Below are positions 26,855 to 36,017 of a DNA stretch of 64,000 nucleotides, one piece after another. Source of the DNA: Allobosea sp. AAP35. GTDB lineage: Bacteria > Pseudomonadota > Alphaproteobacteria > Rhizobiales > Beijerinckiaceae. The notes under the pieces are model-generated. The model had not been told where the DNA came from. It worked only from the letters and a program-made list of their open reading frames with translations, and searched no databases. Both the position numbers and the translations under genes were made by a program. Every line of letters begins with the position of its first letter. Positions within the stretch are counted from its first letter, which is position 1. The stretch covers positions 1 to 64,000 of the forward strand of contig NZ_LJHQ01000017.1 in the NCBI RefSeq assembly GCF_001295925.1. The letters are read 5' to 3'.

Positions 26855-29221
26855 TCAGAGAGCAGCGGTCGGGGCAGCCTCAGCCGTCGCATCGCGAACG
26901 GGTTTGCCCTGGTGGGTAATGAGAGGCTTAGCAGGTCCGCCCGCGCCTTCTTTGTTCTGGAGCATAGACGGGGACGAAAGGGCCTCGCGCTTCTCGCGCT
27001 TCAACCGAACCTGGATCATGTGGGGGCAGCGATGATCGTCGTGGTACAGTTCCTGGCAGTGCATGCAGTAGATGCACTCGTTGACGTTGATGTGCCCCTC
27101 GGGATGGATCGACTGGACCGGGCATTCCTTGGCGCAGCGCTGGCACGGCGATCCGCATTCTTGCCAACGCTTCAGCCATTCGAACATGCGAATGCGCCCT
27201 GGGATCGCCAGCGCGGCACCCAGCGGGCAGAGGTAGCGGCAGAAGAAGCGTTCGATGAACAGCCCCGCCGTCAGCAGCGTGAGCACATAGATGACGAACG
27301 GCCAGTCCCGCGAGAATTTCAGGATGATCGAGGTTTTGAACGGCTCGACTTCGGCGAGGACCTCGGCCAGCGCCAGCGAATAGAGCGAGAGGCCGAACAG
27401 GCCGAGGAAGATGATGTATTTGATCGGCCAAAGCCGCTCATGGAGCCCCCACGGCACGGTGTATTGGGGCACCTTGAAATATTTGGCGACGTTGTTGAGG
27501 AGTTCCTGAAGGGCCCCGAACGGGCAAAGCCAGCCGCAGAATGGGCCGCGCCCCCAAAAAAGGAGGCCAGCGGCAATGGCCGCCCAAAGGATGAAGATCA
27601 AAGGCGCCGAGAGGAAAAACTCCCAGTTGAACTCGGTCAGCAGAGAATTCGTGAACGTCAGAACGTTGACGACCGAGAGCTGTGCGTTGGCGTACCACCC
27701 GAGCCAGACCAGCGTGAACGCGAGGTAGCCGCGTCGAACCCACGTATAAAGGACGGGCCGCCTCACCAGGGCCGTCTGAAAGAAGAAGATCACCGTCAGC
27801 ACGATCAGGGCCACGATGGTGATCGCGATCGAGACCGTGTTGGCCTTCCAGATCTTGAGCCAAAGGGGCTCCTCGATCGCCGCCGCCGCTAGCGCCTGCG
27901 CGCCAGCGACCGGAGCGGGCGATGCAGCGGATGCTCCCGCCGGCGCCGTGGCCACCGTCCCGGCAGTCGATGGCGCCGGCTTGGGCGGCGCAGGCAAGGT
28001 CTTGAGGTACTGCTCGGGCAACGCGTATTCGAGGGCAAAGGCCATGACGGCCTTGTCGCGAACCCCGACCGTCCGCTGCGCCAGCAGCTGCAGCTGCCAT
28101 GGCTGCGTCAGATCGAGCTTCAGCTCCTCAGGGACGATGAAGAGAGCGATCTCGGGCAAATCAGGCGCACCCTGTGCCTCAAAGGCACCAAGCCGCGTGT
28201 GATTGCGGTCGCGGAAGCGGGTGCTGGACCCATCTTGAAGCAGTTCGATCCTGTCGAAGATGCCGCCCCGGACATAGGCCGATCCCTTGAACGAATAGGC
28301 GCCTTCGCCCGCGACGACGATCGCCTGTTGGCCCGGCTTCAGGGCCGCCTTCAAGCGCTCGTAACCTGCCGGTCCGAGAAGGCTCCGCCCAATCGAGGGC
28401 ACGCTGACCGGCGCAACATACAGGTCAGAGAACGTCTCGCCGGGCTCGGCTGATTCCGGGTTGTCGGCGGCGCCCTGGTTGCCAGCCTTAGCGAAGGCCT
28501 CGCTGACCTCCCCGATCGTGAGGTTGAGTCGCCGGACAGAGCCATCACCCAGCAGGGTCTGCCAATCGCGGATCTCCGTCTGATCCAGATCAACTGTCCT
28601 TGCGGCCGCAGCGGCTATGGCCGGATCCGGAGCCGTGGCCGAAGGGGTGTTTCCCAGTCGACCGCTTCTGATCAGCCGGACCGCCGAGCGGATCACGCTG
28701 TCGGCCATCACCAGCACGGTCACCGTGGCGCCGCTGACGATCTCGACCTGGGGCGGGGTGGCGGCGCCCGTCGAAACCGGCGCCATGTCCTTTCCGACAA
28801 GCGTGTTGATCGCATCGACGATGCGCTGTGCGGGGATGCCGATCAAAACGATCGGCTCCTTATGATCGACGAGCTTCAACCCCGATATGACGCCTTGAGG
28901 GTCGATGCCCACGAGAAGATGGATGGGCTTGCCCGAATATCCCGTCGCATTGGTCACGTCGGAGTTCAGGTAGACGTAGCCGAGCAGAGTTTCACCGCGG
29001 TAGGTCGGTATGATCTCGGGGCTGCCCTGCGCAGGACCGAACCGGTCGGCGCCGGCAAAGAACTCGCTCGGCTGGGCCTTGCTCAGAAATTCCTGCACGC
29101 GCCCCGCCGACATCGCCGGGACCGCCGTCAACAGGATCATTCCAACGAACGCGAGGAGACGAGCGAGGAAGCTCGCGCCGGCGCGAGGATGCGAAGGGGC
29201 TTCGAAACGTGCCTGAAGCAA
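26855..29221 (-). CDS. nosR: NosR, membrane flavoprotein for N2O reduction
   Basis: A polytopic iron-sulphur flavoprotein thought to feed electrons to NosZ and to aid its expression. After a signal or first helix there is a periplasmic FMN-binding domain (SGATVTVLV, where FMN joins threonine). Membrane helices follow from about residue 470, with two CxxxCP-type motifs (GPFCGWLCPFG and RFFCRYLCPLG). The C-terminus has two cytoplasmic 4Fe-4S sites (CGSPCQRCAKECP and CIYCMHCQ...CP). The start is uncertain. The open frame reaches 29290, and I prefer TTG at 29221 behind AGGA because it gives a normal N-terminus; ATG candidates inside are too late or too early. A TTG-N8-CAA site lies 133 nt upstream. 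Confidence 0.9.
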   Translation of the reverse strand: MLQARFEAPSHPRAGASFLARLLAFVGMILLTAVPAMSAGRVQEFLSKAQPSEFFAGADRFGPAQGSPEIIPTYRGETLLGYVYLNSDVTNATGYSGKPIHLLVGIDPQGVISGLKLVDHKEPIVLIGIPAQRIVDAINTLVGKDMAPVSTGAATPPQVEIVSGATVTVLVMADSVIRSAVRLIRSGRLGNTPSATAPDPAIAAAAARTVDLDQTEIRDWQTLLGDGSVRRLNLTIGEVSEAFAKAGNQGAADNPESAEPGETFSDLYVAPVSVPSIGRSLLGPAGYERLKAALKPGQQAIVVAGEGAYSFKGSAYVRGGIFDRIELLQDGSSTRFRDRNHTRLGAFEAQGAPDLPEIALFIVPEELKLDLTQPWQLQLLAQRTVGVRDKAVMAFALEYALPEQYLKTLPAPPKPAPSTAGTVATAPAGASAASPAPVAGAQALAAAAIEEPLWLKIWKANTVSIAITIVALIVLTVIFFFQTALVRRPVLYTWVRRGYLAFTLVWLGWYANAQLSVVNVLTFTNSLLTEFNWEFFLSAPLIFILWAAIAAGLLFWGRGPFCGWLCPFGALQELLNNVAKYFKVPQYTVPWGLHERLWPIKYIIFLGLFGLSLYSLALAEVLAEVEPFKTSIILKFSRDWPFVIYVLTLLTAGLFIERFFCRYLCPLGAALAIPGRIRMFEWLKRWQECGSPCQRCAKECPVQSIHPEGHINVNECIYCMHCQELYHDDHRCPHMIQVRLKREKREALSSPSMLQNKEGAGGPAKPLITHQGKPVRDATAEAAPTAAL

Positions 29222-29353
29222 CCAATTTGTCCTGAAAGGAGCCGGCTCGCGTGGACATAATCCGGGCGGGTGCAGCCACGTTGGGGGCAACGGGCCGCCA
29301 TCAGGCGGCCGGTCGGGTCCGGGCAGACATGCACCCTCCCCTCAGGCGGTTCG

Positions 29354-29367
29354 TTGCTCTGGAACAA
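29354..29367. promoter_or_regulatory. FNR/NnrR-type half-site pair TTG-N8-CAA before nosR
   Basis: TTGCTCTGGAACAA lies in the 211-nt divergent gap between nosR and the ferritin-like gene, 133 nt before the nosR start and 66 nt before the other. Only the outer TTG/CAA match the FNR consensus. FNR/NnrR control of nosR is well known in denitrifiers, which raises the prior. Confidence 0.45.
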
Positions 29368-29432
29368 GTCGCACGCCGATGGTTGGCCCTAGGATCGCGA
29401 TTCGCCCGAGAGCGGTTGTCGAGAGCAATGCG

Positions 29433-30374
29433 ATGTCACGCCTGAAAGCTGATCCAGACGCGATCGTTGGATCCCTCGCCGAGCTCTTTGCCCTCGCATC
29501 CGCGCTGGCGACGATGGCGGCCTCTCGTTATGCCGCTGTTGCGGCGCGGCTGGGAGAAGCCGAACGCGCCTCCGACGCGGACGTTTTCGAGAGCTTGTCA
29601 GCCGGTCAAACGTCCTATCGCGATGCCTTGTTGCAAAGGGCGCATCGGATCGGCTGCCGCCCGGACCAGACCATCATACTGCGGCCTCTTCCCGATATCT
29701 TCGACGACGAGGGTGCGATGACATCCGCACCCGCCTTGCTCACGCCCTATCGGACTTTCGCCATGGCCGTCCGCAATGACGAGCGCGCCTTTGCCTTCTG
29801 GAGCTATATCGCCGCTCACGCGAATGCGTCCGATGTGCAAAAAGAGGCGGAAGCGCTTGCCCATGAGGTTCTCTTGCAAGCGGCGATCTTGCGCGGCCAG
29901 CGCCGCAACGCCTTCCATGAGCAGCGCATCGCCCATCCTTTCAGCGGCGCCGAAAGCCAGCCCGTCGCTGAGTTGGCGGCGCTCGAACTTCGCCTGGCCG
30001 AACTGCTGGAGCGTCATGCGTCGCATGCTGATGTCGATGGACGGATCCAGCTCCTGGAGGAGGCCGTGCAGGGACGGCGACATGCCCGGTTGCTCGACAG
30101 CCTCCCGGCCTTTTCGAGCCCTCCGTCGCCTGTGGTTCGCGTGCCCGACGAGCCTGTTGCGCTCGCCGAACTCCTGGCGGAGCGCTACCTCGAAGCCGCC
30201 GACATGCTGCTTGACGAGCAAGCCATGGCAACCGCTCAGACCCTCGCCGGGGCTGCGATTTTGCGCCTCGCCCGTGTGAAGCTCCTTGCGCCCAACGCAT
30301 CGGAATCCCGGCTGGGGCGACATCGCTCAAGCGTTGAGACGTTTCAGCGCGGCCCGGTTGCGGATCGCGATTGA
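29433..30374 (+). CDS. Ferritin-like/rubrerythrin-like protein, function unknown
   Basis: A mostly helical protein of 313 residues with no signal peptide. I do not recognise a named family with certainty. The long helices with evenly spaced acidic residues and histidines (AALELRLAELLERHASH, EKEAEALAHEVLLQA-like spacing) suggest a four-helix, ferritin-like fold. The ATG at 29433 follows the nosR divergent promoter region; the longer frame from 29379 is less likely. It is transcribed away from nosR and overlaps the FixK-like gene tail to tail by 48 nt. A role in iron or NO handling is a guess from the neighbourhood. Confidence 0.6.
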   Translation: MSRLKADPDAIVGSLAELFALASALATMAASRYAAVAARLGEAERASDADVFESLSAGQTSYRDALLQRAHRIGCRPDQTIILRPLPDIFDDEGAMTSAPALLTPYRTFAMAVRNDERAFAFWSYIAAHANASDVQKEAEALAHEVLLQAAILRGQRRNAFHEQRIAHPFSGAESQPVAELAALELRLAELLERHASHADVDGRIQLLEEAVQGRRHARLLDSLPAFSSPPSPVVRVPDEPVALAELLAERYLEAADMLLDEQAMATAQTLAGAAILRLARVKLLAPNASESRLGRHRSSVETFQRGPVADRD

Positions 30375-31010
30375 GCGGCGGTGAGCCGGTATCGCGATGA
30401 TCTCGTCGCGGACCAACAATGTCAGCGCGCGCGAAACGGTCGCGATCGTCATTCCGAGATGATCGGCGATGTCGATGCGCGACATGGGAAGGTCGATCTG
30501 ATCGTCGTTGGGGAAACGCCCCGACAGGTCAAGCAGGAAGGTGGCGATCTTCTCGAGCGCGCTTTGTCTGCCGAGCAGCAGCATGTGATCCTGTGCCCGT
30601 CCCAGCGCGACGATCGACGCCCTCATGATCTGACGGGCGAGATGGTCGTCGACCATCGCCAGGGTGTCGAGGTTGCAATGGCGGTAGGTGCCAATCGTCG
30701 AATGGCCCAGCGATTCCGCGCAGAAGCGATGTTCAGGGTCCGACTCGAGGCCGAATATGTCGCCCGCGAGATGGAAAGCGGTGATCTGGCGGCGTCCGTC
30801 ACTGAGGAGTCTGGTCGTCCGGGCTGCGCCGGTCACGATCCTGTAAATGCATCCGGCCCGGTCGCCCTCGGCAAAAACCTCTTCGTCTTTCGCGAAAACG
30901 CGGAGCGACAGCCTCGGCACGAGAAGCGCGCCACGTTCCACCGGAGGAAGGCGAAGGGGCGCGGTCTGAGAGGCATGATCGGCCGCGACGGCTTGTCTTG
31001 AGATGTGCAT
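30327..31010 (-). CDS. FixK/Fnr-like transcription regulator
   Basis: A 227-residue Crp/Fnr regulator. The start at 31010 (MHISRQAVAADH) is chosen because AGGGGAAGA lies 3-12 nt upstream; the open frame extends another 49 codons. The sensor half (LRVFAKDEEVFAEGDRAGCI, AGDIFGLESD) is followed by the helix-turn-helix MSRIDIADHLGMTIATVSRA, a near-perfect FixK/NnrR-type recognition helix (T-x-S-R). It has no FNR cysteine cluster. It lies amid denitrification genes, so it is a candidate binder of the TTG-N8-CAA sites at 12164, 29354 and 34088. Confidence 0.88.
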   Translation of the reverse strand: MHISRQAVAADHASQTAPLRLPPVERGALLVPRLSLRVFAKDEEVFAEGDRAGCIYRIVTGAARTTRLLSDGRRQITAFHLAGDIFGLESDPEHRFCAESLGHSTIGTYRHCNLDTLAMVDDHLARQIMRASIVALGRAQDHMLLLGRQSALEKIATFLLDLSGRFPNDDQIDLPMSRIDIADHLGMTIATVSRALTLLVRDEIIAIPAHRRSIAIRNRAALKRLNA

Positions 31011-31092
31011 GGATCTTCCCCTGATCGGTAGAGCCTCAGTTTCCATCTCGCGCGATGTCTTCATGTCCGATGCGGTCTGCGTTGGCATGGTG

Positions 31093-31112
31093 CCCGGCCT
31101 TCTAAGGCCGGG
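31093..31112. terminator. Strong hairpin between DoxX-like and FixK-like genes
   Basis: A perfect palindrome of CCCGGCCTT and AAGGCCGGG separated by 2 nt overlaps the stop codon of the DoxX-like gene. No T-run follows on the minus strand, so it may be a transcript end, an attenuator or an RNA-stabilising hairpin. Confidence 0.45.
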
Positions 31113-32247
31113 GCCGGTCGGGCGGCGCACCGATGCCCCCGGGCGCCTGCGGACCATGAGGATGTTCGGGGCTATGGGAATGGGTCGACATGTCGGTGGT
31201 CGGATCGCCGACGATCCCGTCCGCGCCGTAGAACCCGGCGTGGAGCCCCCAATACCCGGTCACAAAGACGATGATCGCTGCCGATAAGCCGATCGGCACG
31301 CCTGCCAGGGCCCGCTTGAGAGCGGGCAGGAAATGGACCTCACGCTCATGATCGACCGCGATGAGCACGAGGACGGCCATGATGAGGGCGTGGCCGATCA
31401 TGTCGATGCGCCCGAACGGGTAGACGGCGATGTTGAAGATAATCAGCAGCGAGATGGCCGACAGGCGACGCACGAGCGGCGTCCAGAGCAAGCCGAAGCC
31501 CAGCGTGAATTCCGCGACGCCGGCCATTGGGATGAAGGCGTCGCGCGCCATCCCGAGCGTCAGATAAGGCTTTTCCACAACGAGAGGATGGAACCAGGCG
31601 GGATATGCGAATTTTTCGAGCGATGACCACATCAACGCGATCGCGACCGCCCAGCGGAGGACTTCGAAGCGATGGCGGCGCCATTCCGGCCGGCTGGATG
31701 CTTCCATCACCAGATAGGCTGCGACACCAATCCCGAGCGCGAGATAATCGAGCAGATGGAAGACATCGTAGTCGCGCAAGGCCAGTACCCAGAGGCCGAT
31801 GATACCGGCAGCCGATAGCGGCATCGTCTTGCGCGAGAAGATGCCGGCCGCGATCAACAGCTGGGCCCATGAGACCCATTCCGATGGCGTCTTGAGATCC
31901 GGCGTCAGATAGACCCCGCCGACTGCAAAGATCGCCACGAAGAAGGCGGCCGTGGTGACGCGCATGAAATCGTCGGCGCGCATCCAGAGCGGGTTTGTGA
32001 AGCGGTCCATGCCAGCAAGGATCGCCTCGCCGTTCGTGCTGCGTTCGACGACCCTTGTCGCCAGGAAGAAGCCGAGCACGAGGACTATCGCGCACCAGAA
32101 CCAGAGATTGCTCAGAGTTGCGCCGACAGGTTGGGGTGCCGCTCCCACGATATATGGAGCAAACCATTTTACATGGGCATGGGCCGGCCCGAGCCAGAAC
32201 AGGCCACCGACAAGCGCAAGGAAGCCTGGGGCGAAGCGCCGTGTCAT
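31102..32247 (-). CDS. DoxX-like multi-pass membrane protein
   Basis: An inner-membrane protein of 381 residues with an N-terminal signal or helix (APGFLALVGGLFWLGPAHA) and about eight more membrane helices. It has a His-rich tail (MSTHSHSPEHPHGPQ) that may bind metal. The C-terminal half resembles DoxX-type quinone-linked proteins (GVAEFTLGFGLLWTPLVRRL). The start MTRRFAP at 32247 gives a proper signal. It lies between the FixK-like regulator and nnrS, where similar unnamed proteins are often found. The exact role is unknown. Confidence 0.75.
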   Translation of the reverse strand: MTRRFAPGFLALVGGLFWLGPAHAHVKWFAPYIVGAAPQPVGATLSNLWFWCAIVLVLGFFLATRVVERSTNGEAILAGMDRFTNPLWMRADDFMRVTTAAFFVAIFAVGGVYLTPDLKTPSEWVSWAQLLIAAGIFSRKTMPLSAAGIIGLWVLALRDYDVFHLLDYLALGIGVAAYLVMEASSRPEWRRHRFEVLRWAVAIALMWSSLEKFAYPAWFHPLVVEKPYLTLGMARDAFIPMAGVAEFTLGFGLLWTPLVRRLSAISLLIIFNIAVYPFGRIDMIGHALIMAVLVLIAVDHEREVHFLPALKRALAGVPIGLSAAIIVFVTGYWGLHAGFYGADGIVGDPTTDMSTHSHSPEHPHGPQAPGGIGAPPDRPRP

Positions 32248-32359
32248 GTCCGATGTCTCGGCACGGAAATGAGCAGGGGGAGGCAGAGACGTCACGAGCG
32301 GTACGATCTTCCAGTTCTGCGCCGAGCCCCCGCCTCCGCGATTTCAAGTTGTGGTGGTT

Positions 32360-32608
32360 TCAGAATGCCCGTTCAGCATTCTGGAGATGCCCGTCATCGA
32401 CGTCACGGACACGCAAGGCCTGCAGTCCCCGGTCAGTGACGCGCCAGTGCTGACGCCGCGGCTCGACCAGGCCCTTGTCTCGCAACAACTGAAGTACCGA
32501 GTCGCCGAATATGAAATGGCGGGTCAGTTCCTCCAGGCTTTCAAGTGCGATCCATTCAGGATCGCTCATCACGAGCTTCGTGCTGTCTGGAAGGGATTGC
32601 GTTTCCAT
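32360..32608 (-). CDS. Small winged-helix-like protein, unknown
   Basis: An 82-residue protein, ATG at 32608 behind GAGGGGC. The middle (HFIFGDSVLQLLRDKGLVEP, then WRVTDRGLQAL) looks like a winged helix, but there is no family I can name. An upstream in-frame start at 32680 is less likely. It has a perfect copy of the 17-bp box 132 nt upstream, which is the best evidence that it is a real, regulated gene. Confidence 0.6.
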   Translation of the reverse strand: METQSLPDSTKLVMSDPEWIALESLEELTRHFIFGDSVLQLLRDKGLVEPRRQHWRVTDRGLQALRVRDVDDGHLQNAERAF

Positions 32609-32739
32609 GGGCCCCTCGGTTGGCCTTTCGCCCGAAAGGCAACGCGATCGATCTTGGCCCCCGCGACAGGAGCCGATCACCGACGCATCGCCTACTGCCT
32701 GACGAACCGAGGATAGCCGACTCCGTGCCCGCTCAAGGA

Positions 32740-32756
32740 GGCTCGGAAACTACTCA
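32740..32756 (-). promoter_or_regulatory. 17-bp FixJ-like box, copy 2 (winged-helix gene)
   Basis: Read towards the gene: TGAGTAGTTTCCGAGCC, identical to copy 1. It lies between nnrS and the small winged-helix gene at 32360-32608, 132 nt before its start. Confidence 0.72.
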
Positions 32757-32791
32757 GAGGTGAGGTTTCGGGGTGGTCAGCCGGGCGTGGA

Positions 32792-33973
32792 TCAGGATTT
32801 CATCCGTGGCTGCGTGAACACGCGCCAATAGCTCGCGCCAAAGCCGACGAATGCTCCGACCCAGGCGAAGGCGGCGACATGAAGCAATGGCGTGCTCCAC
32901 TGCGGCTCCAGCGCGGCGCAAATGCGCGCCAGGGTCGAGATGATGACCAGGCCGTAGAGCACTTGCGTCAACGCGGTCGCGATCAGGGCTCGCCCAGTAT
33001 GCCCGAGGCTTGCGCGCGACATCACGGCAAGCGTCATGAGACCGATCGCTCCGCCGGTCCAGGCATGCACGCCTGCGCTCTGGGGAACGAGGTCCATGGC
33101 AGCCAGACCAAGCAGGCCGAACCCCAGCGGCACAAAGGCGTAGGCGATGTGCAGCACCAGCACCAGCCGGTCCCGCCAGGTGCGATCTCCGGCCCAGCGT
33201 GCGAGACGCGTCGCTTGCAGGACGCCGGCGACGAACAGCATGAACGCCGTCGGCAGCCCTTGCGGCGCGGCGATCCAAAAGATGATCGCCACAACCGCAA
33301 CCCCGAGGGAGATGCTGTCGAAGCGCGCATAGGGAGCAGGCAGGCGGCCGGGGTTCTCTCGGACAAGCCAGTTGCGTGTGAAGCTCGGCACCATCCGGCC
33401 GCCCATCAGCATGATCAGGACGATTCCAGCGGCGATACCGAGCCGCACGCCGTAATCGGCTGTGCCCTCCCCATGGGCCTCCAGGTGGAAGATCACATTG
33501 CCGGCGAAAAGACTGCCGAGCAGGATCAGCACCGGGAGATTGTGCCATTTCCGACCTGCGATGATTTCGCGCGCCGCCACGCCGACGATCGCCAGCAGGA
33601 ATGAGGCATCGATCACGGCCGCCGGCAACCAGCCGATCCAGGCCGACGACGATATGGCGAGGCGACCTGCAACCCAGATGCAGACGAGGATCGCCAGTGG
33701 CCAGCCCTGGATCGGCATCCGCCCGGTCCAGTTCGGGATCGCGGTCAGCAGAAAGCCCGTGATGACCGCCGAAAGGTAGCCGTAGAGCATCTCGTGGATA
33801 TGCCAGTCGCGTGGGTGAAACGCGGTCGAGAGTTCAAGCTCTCCAAAATACATCGGCAGCCATGTCAGAATGGCCAATCCCGCATAGAGCGAGCCGATGA
33901 GGAAGAACGGCCGAAATCCATAGGAGAAGAGCGCAGGACCCTTATGGTCCCGCAAACGAGGTATCGGCGTCAT
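32792..33973 (-). CDS. nnrS: NnrS, haem-copper membrane protein of NO response
   Basis: A polytopic inner-membrane protein of 393 residues with about twelve helices and the NnrS hallmarks (ALFSYGFRPFFLIGSLYAG, HPRDWHIHEMLYGY, VPSFTRNWL). Family knowledge links it to protection from nitric oxide and places it in the NnrR regulon of denitrifiers. It is divergent from nirK across a 353-nt gap with a TTG-N8-CAA site 115 nt before this start. Confidence 0.95.
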   Translation of the reverse strand: MTPIPRLRDHKGPALFSYGFRPFFLIGSLYAGLAILTWLPMYFGELELSTAFHPRDWHIHEMLYGYLSAVITGFLLTAIPNWTGRMPIQGWPLAILVCIWVAGRLAISSSAWIGWLPAAVIDASFLLAIVGVAAREIIAGRKWHNLPVLILLGSLFAGNVIFHLEAHGEGTADYGVRLGIAAGIVLIMLMGGRMVPSFTRNWLVRENPGRLPAPYARFDSISLGVAVVAIIFWIAAPQGLPTAFMLFVAGVLQATRLARWAGDRTWRDRLVLVLHIAYAFVPLGFGLLGLAAMDLVPQSAGVHAWTGGAIGLMTLAVMSRASLGHTGRALIATALTQVLYGLVIISTLARICAALEPQWSTPLLHVAAFAWVGAFVGFGASYWRVFTQPRMKS

Positions 33974-34087
33974 CGGTGACCTTTGCGCTCATCTGCAATC
34001 GAGCAAGGCGCCGTTACCACAGACCGCCTCTCGACAACTCGCATCGCTTTGCCGGCACCAACCTAACCGCCTGCGGACGCCGATGGT

Positions 34088-34101
34088 TTGTTCCCGCGCA
34101 A
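34088..34101. promoter_or_regulatory. FNR/NnrR-type half-site pair between nnrS and nirK
   Basis: TTGTTCCCGCGCAA: 115 nt before nnrS and 226 nt before nirK. The position between nnrS and nirK is the classical place for NnrR control. The match is to the outer triplets only. Confidence 0.5.
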
Positions 34102-34175
34102 GGATAGGGACGCCGCGTGGTGCCGCTCACCACTGACCGATCTCGCTGGCCGCATGTCCCGGAACCCTTCATTTT

Positions 34176-34192
34176 TGAGTATTTCCCGACCC
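34176..34192 (+). promoter_or_regulatory. 17-bp FixJ-like box, copy 10 (nirK)
   Basis: TGAGTATTTCCCGACCC on the plus strand, 15 of 17 positions fitting the consensus, ending 134 nt before the nirK ATG. It points towards nirK, as all other copies point to their genes. Confidence 0.6.
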
Positions 34193-34326
34193 TGAGAGCT
34201 CGGAGTCACAAACGATAACGTGGTCGCAGTCCGACCGGCTGGGTGAACCGAGGGGCTTCGCGTTCCGATGATCAGCTCTCGGCCCGACAATTTGCGCGCG
34301 CTTGCGTGCGCCATGGAAATCCGACG

Positions 34327-35466
34327 ATGAACGACCTGAATTTGCTGACGCGGCGCGTCCTGTTGGCCGGAGCGGCCCTATCGAGCGTCGCGGCCACCGT
34401 GGCCACATCTGACAGCGCAATGGCGCAGGAAGCGGCGCCCAAAATCGGGCCGGCCCCCAATCTCGAGACGTTGGCCCGCCACAAGGTCGACCTCGTCGCC
34501 CCGCCCTTCGTGCATGCCCATGACCAGGTGGCCAAGGGCCCTCCCCGGGTCGTCGCGTTCAAACTGGTGATCGAAGAGAAGCGCCTCGTCATCGACGAGG
34601 CCGGCACGACCGTTCAGGCGATGACGTTCAACGGGTCGGTGCCGGGGCCCATGCTGGTGGTGCATCAGGACGATTTCGTCGAGCTGACGCTCGTCAACCC
34701 TGACACGAATACGATGGCGCACAACATCGATTTCCATGCCGCGACCGGCGCTCTGGGCGGGGCCTCACTGACCTTCATCAGCCCGGGAGAGCAGGTCGTC
34801 CTGCGCTTCAAGGCCACCCGTTCGGGCGTCTTCGTCTATCATTGCGCGCCCGGTGGGGCCATGACGCCCTGGCACGTGGTTTCCGGCATGAACGGCGCGA
34901 TCATGGTGCTGCCGCGCGCGGGCCTCGACGACGGACACGGCAAGGCTCTGGCTTATGATCGCGTCTATTACGTCGGCGAGCAGGAGTTCGACATCCCCCG
35001 CGACGAGAAGGGCGCGTTCATCCACTACGACTCCCCAGGGGAAGGCTACTCGGACATGCTCAAGGTGATGCGCGGGCTGATCCCCACGCATGTGGTGTTC
35101 AACGGGGCTGTGGGCGCCCTGACGGGCCCCAATGCCATGAAGGCCTCCGTCGGAGAAACCGTTCTCATCATCCATTCGCAGGCGAACCGCGACACCCGCC
35201 CGCATCTGATCGGCGGACACGCCGATTATGCCTGGGAGACCGGCAAGTTCCGAAACCCGCCAGAGGTCGACCTGGAAACCTGGTTTATCCGGGGTGGCTC
35301 GGCGGGTGCCGCGCTCTACACATTTCTGCAGCCGGGGCACTACGACTACGTCAACCACAATCTGATCGAGGCGGTGGAACTCGGCGCCGCCGCTCATTTC
35401 GAGGTCGACGGCGTCTGGCGCGACGACCTGATGACGCTCGTCAGCCCGCCCGGCGCAATCTCGTAA
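34327..35466 (+). CDS. nirK: NirK, copper-containing nitrite reductase
   Basis: The periplasmic enzyme reducing nitrite to NO, 379 residues. It has a twin-arginine-like signal ([18 protein letters not shown]) and two cupredoxin domains. Type 1 copper ligands are in [18 protein letters not shown]. Type 2 copper histidines are in HNIDFH and HLIGGHADY. All are intact, so it should be active. The ATG at 34327 places the signal correctly. A small gene follows 126 nt downstream. No nirV or nor genes are in the window. Both the FNR-type and the FixJ-like boxes lie upstream. Confidence 0.96.
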   Translation: MNDLNLLTRRVLLAGAALSSVAATVATSDSAMAQEAAPKIGPAPNLETLARHKVDLVAPPFVHAHDQVAKGPPRVVAFKLVIEEKRLVIDEAGTTVQAMTFNGSVPGPMLVVHQDDFVELTLVNPDTNTMAHNIDFHAATGALGGASLTFISPGEQVVLRFKATRSGVFVYHCAPGGAMTPWHVVSGMNGAIMVLPRAGLDDGHGKALAYDRVYYVGEQEFDIPRDEKGAFIHYDSPGEGYSDMLKVMRGLIPTHVVFNGAVGALTGPNAMKASVGETVLIIHSQANRDTRPHLIGGHADYAWETGKFRNPPEVDLETWFIRGGSAGAALYTFLQPGHYDYVNHNLIEAVELGAAAHFEVDGVWRDDLMTLVSPPGAIS

Positions 35467-35592
35467 ACGAGCCGCATCATGCGCCAAGAGACGACTGATC
35501 CCACGATCCTTAATCAGCAGCGTCACAGCTCTTTATCGCGCTGGGATAGCGAGGGTGGCGCTGGTCCTGCAGGACCTCAATCCGGTTTCCCC

Positions 35593-35847
35593 ATGAGCGA
35601 CAGCAAATCCGATGTCCCGTCGCTGACGGACGCCGAGCTGATCCACCTCCGGATCCGCGTGATTGCGTTGGAGAATCTGGTCATCGCTCTGCTTGCGGAC
35701 GGGCCGGAGCGACAATCGATACTCGCTCATGAAATGGCGGCCCATATCTCGCCGCGGCCTGGTTACACGCCGCACGCGCTGACGATCCAGGCTGCGTCCC
35801 TGATGATCGATCTCGCTAAACGCGCCCAATCATTTCGCGCAGCCTGA
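35593..35847 (+). CDS. Small hypothetical protein downstream of nirK
   Basis: An 84-residue helical protein (MSDSKSDVPSLTDAELIHLR at the start, ILAHEMAAHISPRPGYTP in the middle) with no signal and no family I recognise. The ATG at 35593 follows TCCCC; a longer frame from 35479 adds an unlikely leader. It may share the nirK transcript. Confidence 0.55.
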   Translation: MSDSKSDVPSLTDAELIHLRIRVIALENLVIALLADGPERQSILAHEMAAHISPRPGYTPHALTIQAASLMIDLAKRAQSFRAA

Positions 35848-36017
35848 AACGATGCCGCCGTGACAAGGATATCGAAACGTGGCCCATGGTGGCACTGGAT
35901 GCTGCTGAATTGATGAGCCCAGCGCCGATCGCCTTGGCGGCGTTCGTGGTCGGCGCCGATGACGCGCCAGCCGGCGTGTTTCCGGACGCCGTCGCGACGT
36001 TCTCGCATTCACGATCC

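Larger units (their letters stand above)
33974..34326. other. nnrS-nirK divergent control region (353 nt)
   Basis: No gene is seen. It carries a TTG-N8-CAA palindrome at 34088-34101 and a copy of the 17-bp box at 34176-34192 pointing to nirK. An alternative, longer nirK frame begins at 34243 but lacks a sensible signal peptide. Confidence 0.7.
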
